The notes under the pieces: model-generated
Database searches by the model: none
What the model saw: only the letters and a program-made list of their open reading frames with translations
Told to the model about the DNA's origin: nothing
Made by a program: the position numbers and the translations under genes
Part shown: positions 6,888 through 8,402 of the stretch, one piece after another
Position numbering within the stretch: position 1 is the first letter of the stretch
Layout of the letters: the number at the start of each line of letters is the position of its first letter
Assembly (NCBI GenBank): GCA_013696535.1
Contig: JACCYI010000286.1
Span: 1-8,402 of the forward strand
Source of the DNA: Solirubrobacterales bacterium
GTDB taxonomy: Bacteria; Actinomycetota; Thermoleophilia; Solirubrobacterales; Solirubrobacteraceae
DNA length: 8,402 bases
Direction of reading: 5' to 3'

Positions 6888-7854
6888 GGGCGCCCAGGTC
6901 ACCTTCGTCGGTGGAGAACGCGCCGAAGCGGAGCTTGTCCCGGCGGCGGGTTACCCCATCGATTCTATGCGCGTCGAGGGCATCAGCCGCTCCAATCCGC
7001 TCAAGGCGGCGCGGGCGGTCGGGAGGGCGGCGCGGGCGGTCGCCACGGCGCGGCGCATCCTGGCTGACCGCCAGGCCGATGTGGTGCTCGGCGGTGGTGG
7101 ATACGTCGCCGGGCCGGTCGGGCTCGCCGCGATCGCGCGGCGCATCCCGCTCATACTGACCGAAGCGGACTCCCATCTCGGGCTAACGAACCGCCTGCTG
7201 GCACCACGGGCCCGGCGGGTCTGTCTCGCCTTTCCTATCGGAGGACGCGACGGCTCCCGCTATGAGCTCACGGGCCGACCGGTTCCACCGCTTGAGACGG
7301 ACCGCGCTGGCGCCCGAGCGCAATTCGGCCTCGACGTCCACGACACCTGCGTGCTCGTCTTCGGAGGCTCGCTCGGAGCCCGCTCGATCAACCGGGCGGC
7401 CGTGGCGGCCTTCACCGGCGCGAACTTCCGCGTCCTGCACCTCTCGGGGCATCGTGACTTCGGTGAGCTCAGCGCTCCCGGCCCGCACTACGACCTGCGG
7501 CCCTACTTCGAGCCCTTCGGCCGAGCCCTTCTGGCGGCCGACCTGGTGGTCGCCCGCGCCGGCGGGTCGGTGTTCGAGATCGCCGCCTACGGCCTCCCGG
7601 CCGTCCTCGTGCCCTACCCGCACGCGTCTGCCGACCACCAGACCCAGAATGCCCGCTGGATGGAGCGCGCGGGAGCGGCGATCGTGTTCACGGACTCTGA
7701 GCTCACACCGGACGGACTCGCACGCGAGGTCGGGTGCCTCCTGGTCGATCCGGCCCGAATGGCGGCCATGAGCAACGCGTCGCTCTCCATCGCCCGGCCC
7801 GACGCGGCCGCGGCCGTCGCGGCCGAGGTCCTGGCCGCGGTCAGATCTGGGTGA
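6784..7854 (+). CDS. murG: Lipid II synthase MurG (UDP-GlcNAc transferase)
   Basis: MurG is the peripheral inner-membrane GT-B glycosyltransferase that adds GlcNAc from UDP-GlcNAc to lipid I, forming lipid II. The 356-residue length is typical. Motifs are the first glycine loop GGTAGHVVPA (16-25) with H21, GGGGYVAGP for the second loop, TEADSHLGLTNR (126-137) where most MurG proteins have HEQN, GGSLGAR (194-200) opening the C-terminal UDP-binding domain, RAGGSVFE (258-265), and PYPHASADHQTQNA with D284, Q286 and N289. The ATG at 6784 was chosen because it leaves only nine residues before the first beta strand; the frame is open back to a GTG at 6736 but the added residues are not MurG-like. 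A weak AGG at 6770-6772 is the only ribosome-site candidate. It overlaps ftsW by 104 nt, so coupling is likely. The 3' end overlaps the convergent helicase gene by 14 nt. Confidence 0.94.
   Translation: MNAPGAAPPRIVIAAGGTAGHVVPAIAVADALRAKGAQVTFVGGERAEAELVPAAGYPIDSMRVEGISRSNPLKAARAVGRAARAVATARRILADRQADVVLGGGGYVAGPVGLAAIARRIPLILTEADSHLGLTNRLLAPRARRVCLAFPIGGRDGSRYELTGRPVPPLETDRAGARAQFGLDVHDTCVLVFGGSLGARSINRAAVAAFTGANFRVLHLSGHRDFGELSAPGPHYDLRPYFEPFGRALLAADLVVARAGGSVFEIAAYGLPAVLVPYPHASADHQTQNARWMERAGAAIVFTDSELTPDGLAREVGCLLVDPARMAAMSNASLSIARPDAAAAVAAEVLAAVRSG
7005..7042 (+). repeat. 17-nt direct repeat inside murG
   Basis: GGCGGCGCGGGCGGTCG occurs at 7005-7021 and again at 7026-7042. The copies are 21 nt apart, so the repeat is in frame and produces the doubled A-A-R-A-V in AARAVGRAARAVATA, in the Ala/Arg-rich helix after the MurG membrane-association region. 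It looks like a local in-frame duplication. Confidence 0.65.
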
Positions 7855-8402
7855 GCAGGGCGCGCTCGACCACGATGTCAAGCGCCAGCGTCTTGTAGCC
7901 CACGTCGTCGAAGAGCACCGCCACCGTCTCCTCGTCGTAGCGTTGGATGACGCCCACGCCCCACTGCCCGTGCGCCACGCGGCTTCCGACCGCGAACGGG
8001 ATCCCGAGTGGCGGCGCGTCGGAGAGGCCGTCGTCGCAGTTGTCGCAGCTCCCGCACGGCGCCTCATACGGCTCACCGAAGTAGGAGAGCAGGAAGGAGC
8101 GTCGGCACTCGCGGGTCTCGGCGTAGCCCCGCATCATCTCGAGGCGCGAGCGATCGAACGTGCGGCGCTGTTCCTCGATCACCACGGCATCGGCCACCGC
8201 CGTCCTGACGTCGGGGGAGTCACGCGCCTCGACGATCTGACCGCTCGGGAGCACGTCGAGGGCGCCTGCGTCCTCCAGCCGCGATACGGCGGCGGTGAGC
8301 TTTGATTCCGAGAGGCCGGATTCTGTGAGCAAGGCGGTCGGTTCGACCGGACCGACCGCAAGGTCGACCAGGGTGGCCACGCGCTCGAGCACGTCTTCGC
8401 CG
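7841..8402 (-). CDS. recQ: RecQ-family ATP-dependent DNA helicase, C-terminal part
   Basis: This is the last 186 residues of a helicase whose ATPase domains lie beyond the right edge. The best evidence is the RecQ zinc-binding signature: SRLEMMRGYAE, then ECRRSFLLSYFGE, then PCGSCDNCDDG, with Cys at fragment residues 99, 116, 119 and 122 as likely zinc ligands. Before it (about 5-60) is a winged-helix-like stretch, with LLTESGLSESKLTAAVSRLE followed by DAGALDVLPSG. After it (about 134-182) is a small beta-rich module, VGSRVAHGQWGVGVIQRYD then VAVLFDDVGYKTLAL, resembling the Tudor/SH3-like tails of UvrD/PcrA-type helicases rather than an HRDC domain. RecQ enzymes unwind DNA 3'-5' in recombinational repair. 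The gene is convergent with murG and its stop lies inside murG, so it is not part of the wall operon. RecQ family is likely; the exact subfamily is less sure. Confidence 0.8.
   Translation of the reverse strand, partial: GEDVLERVATLVDLAVGPVEPTALLTESGLSESKLTAAVSRLEDAGALDVLPSGQIVEARDSPDVRTAVADAVVIEEQRRTFDRSRLEMMRGYAETRECRRSFLLSYFGEPYEAPCGSCDNCDDGLSDAPPLGIPFAVGSRVAHGQWGVGVIQRYDEETVAVLFDDVGYKTLALDIVVERALLTQI

Noticed and set aside
6009..6902. 297-codon open frame on the - strand inside ftsW
   Set aside because: It is a charged, His/Arg/Asp-rich shadow of a membrane protein gene, with no recognisable domain.
1..8402. Mobile element, prophage, CRISPR array, tRNA or rRNA
   Set aside because: I saw no transposase or integrase motifs, no spaced repeat array, and no tRNA- or rRNA-like sequence; nearly all the window is accounted for by housekeeping genes.

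Overview
The window is about 8.4 kb of very GC-rich DNA. It carries most of the Mur half of a division and cell wall (dcw) cluster on the + strand, followed by the 3' end of a convergent helicase gene. The order is murE (5' end missing), murF, mraY, a small MGMT/alkyltransferase-like (ATL) gene, murD, ftsW, murG, then the C-terminal part of a RecQ-type helicase on the - strand.

The organism is probably a high-GC actinobacterium. The codon third positions are strongly G/C. MurE carries the DNPR motif of meso-diaminopimelate-adding enzymes. MurG has the GTAGH form of its first glycine loop, and the helicase tail has the look of actinobacterial RecQ proteins. Some details, such as the MurG stretch TEADSHLGLTNR, recall Thermoleophilia/Solirubrobacterales, but that placement is from memory and is only an inference.

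Layout. From 1 to 3680, murE, murF and mraY are packed with a 3-nt gap and then a 1-nt stop/start overlap (TGATG), so they almost certainly form one translationally coupled unit. From 3681 to 3879 lies the only real intergenic gap, 199 nt. It has several GC-rich hairpins and a good Shine-Dalgarno sequence at its downstream end, but no convincing promoter. From 3880 to 7854, atl, murD, ftsW and murG are packed with a 13-nt gap, a likely 11-nt overlap and a 104-nt overlap. From 7841 to the window end, the helicase gene runs the other way and overlaps the end of murG by 14 nt.

Function. MurD, MurE and MurF are the ATP-dependent ligases that add D-Glu, meso-A2pm and D-Ala-D-Ala to the UDP-MurNAc peptide. 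MraY moves the product onto undecaprenyl phosphate (lipid I). MurG adds GlcNAc (lipid II), and FtsW is the septal SEDS glycan polymerase that uses lipid II. The window therefore holds nearly a whole stem-peptide-to-septum pathway. murC, murB, ftsQ and ftsZ, which often follow murG, are not directly downstream here. The ATL-like gene and the helicase are DNA-maintenance genes next to this wall cluster. Apart from the ATL insertion, the long ftsW/murG overlap and the helicase domain order, this is an ordinary chromosomal region. I see no mobile element, CRISPR array, tRNA or rRNA.
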